In this document: one piece after another, positions 63,693 through 64,000 of the stretch | Layout of the letters: every line of letters begins with the position of its first letter | Position numbering within the stretch: position 1 is the stretch's first letter | Assembly: GCF_030767025.1 (NCBI RefSeq) | Contig: NZ_JASITE010000023.1 | Coordinates: forward strand, 1-64,000 | Direction: 5' to 3' | Length of the DNA: 64,000 nt | Source: Nocardia sp. CC227C | Lineage (GTDB): Bacteria > Actinomycetota > Actinomycetes > Mycobacteriales > Mycobacteriaceae | Made by a program: the position numbers and the translations under genes | Notes under the pieces: generated by a model | Database searches by the model: none | Seen by the model: the letters and a program-made list of their open reading frames with translations, nothing else | Told to the model about the DNA's origin: nothing

Positions 63693-64000
63693 GGATACTC
63701 CGAAACGGTCGCAGTGGAATTGCCGCGCGGGAGATGTCGGCCCGCACAATATTCCGAGCGTCGCGTGCCGAAACAAGATGGCGGAGGGCGGAACTGGAGA
63801 ATCCACCGATTCGACGGTGTCGAATTGTGAAGCCCACGGAATATCCCGCGCGGCAGGACTTCGCCGCTGTGATCCGGCAGCACCCTACGGAGGCGATACC
63901 GGATACGACCACCGCACGGTGGGTACTTGGTGCCCTTCACAGTTCGCCGTCGCGGGGATTGTGCGATAGGCAGATATCGCCGACGCCGCGTCGAAATGCC
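63693..64000. other. Non-coding edge region with palindromes
   Basis: No convincing gene. The stretch contains ATTCGAC-GGT-GTCGAAT (63809-63825), and TGCCGCGCGGGA (63721-63732) reappears inverted at 63844-63855. These could be regulatory sites for the DUF218 gene or for a gene beyond the window. Confidence 0.4.

Overview
The window is high-GC DNA with strong G/C bias at third codon positions. Its gene content points to a mycolic-acid actinobacterium, most likely Nocardia or a close relative. The clues are a KasA/KasB-like ketoacyl synthase, a WhiB regulator, DUF222/13E12-type HNH nuclease genes, an EspC-like type VII secretion substrate, a complete conservon, and a lexA / membrane-protein / nrdR / hrpA block. 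The genus is an inference from family content, not from an rRNA or marker comparison.

Layout. (1) 1-1092 holds the 3' end of an HNH nuclease gene and its trailer. A near-copy (48285-50490) sits about 49 kb downstream. (2) 1106-7552, minus strand: a CurA-like oxidoreductase, then a full conservon (cvnA sensor-like ATPase, cvnB roadblock, cvnC DUF742, cvnD GTPase and two P450s) in which nearly every gene overlaps the next by 4 bp. The first P450 has the degenerate ExxR of the CYP157 group. (3) 7831-17674: whiB, a membrane alpha/beta hydrolase, a predicted 34-residue peptide gene, an ABC1 kinase, a ketoacyl synthase, a secreted SGNH esterase, an EspC-like/DUF1023 pair and several small or unknown genes. 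(4) 17777-28981, DNA damage and housekeeping: lexA with SOS boxes and a divergent single-pass membrane protein resembling the Rv2719c/DivS class, a secreted unknown protein, nrdR, hrpA, a Pr6Pr-family membrane protein, an HAD phosphatase and glmS.

(5) 28986-46390 is a purine-salvage and ureide-catabolism island. A PucR regulator faces uraD-uraH-uricase, 8-oxoguanine deaminase and an AzgA-like permease. An IclR regulator and a YheO-like HTH protein follow. A second, diverged uraD-uraH-uricase cassette then leads to a urate/xanthine permease, and next come the glyoxylate-to-3-phosphoglycerate (2-phosphoglycerate for some kinases) genes (hyi, garR, gcl, glycerate kinase) and allantoicase. Together they take 8-oxoguanine and urate to allantoin and recover glyoxylate carbon. 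Allantoinase and ureidoglycolate lyase/hydrolase are not in the window. (6) 46562-50285: a Ycf46-like AAA protein with an altered Walker B, and the complete HNH nuclease gene.

(7) 50580-63692: a DUF5134 membrane protein, then a myo-inositol regulon. lacI-iolG is on the minus strand. On the plus strand is a tightly coupled operon of iolE, CUT2-type ABC importer (binding protein, permease, ATPase), iolC, a Cgl0159-like aldolase, iolB and iolD. Two GAGCGCTC-centred palindromes in the divergent promoter are probable LacI operators. A class III aminotransferase and a DUF218 envelope protein close the window. iolA is not present.

No rRNA, tRNA, CRISPR array, insertion sequence or prophage was found.
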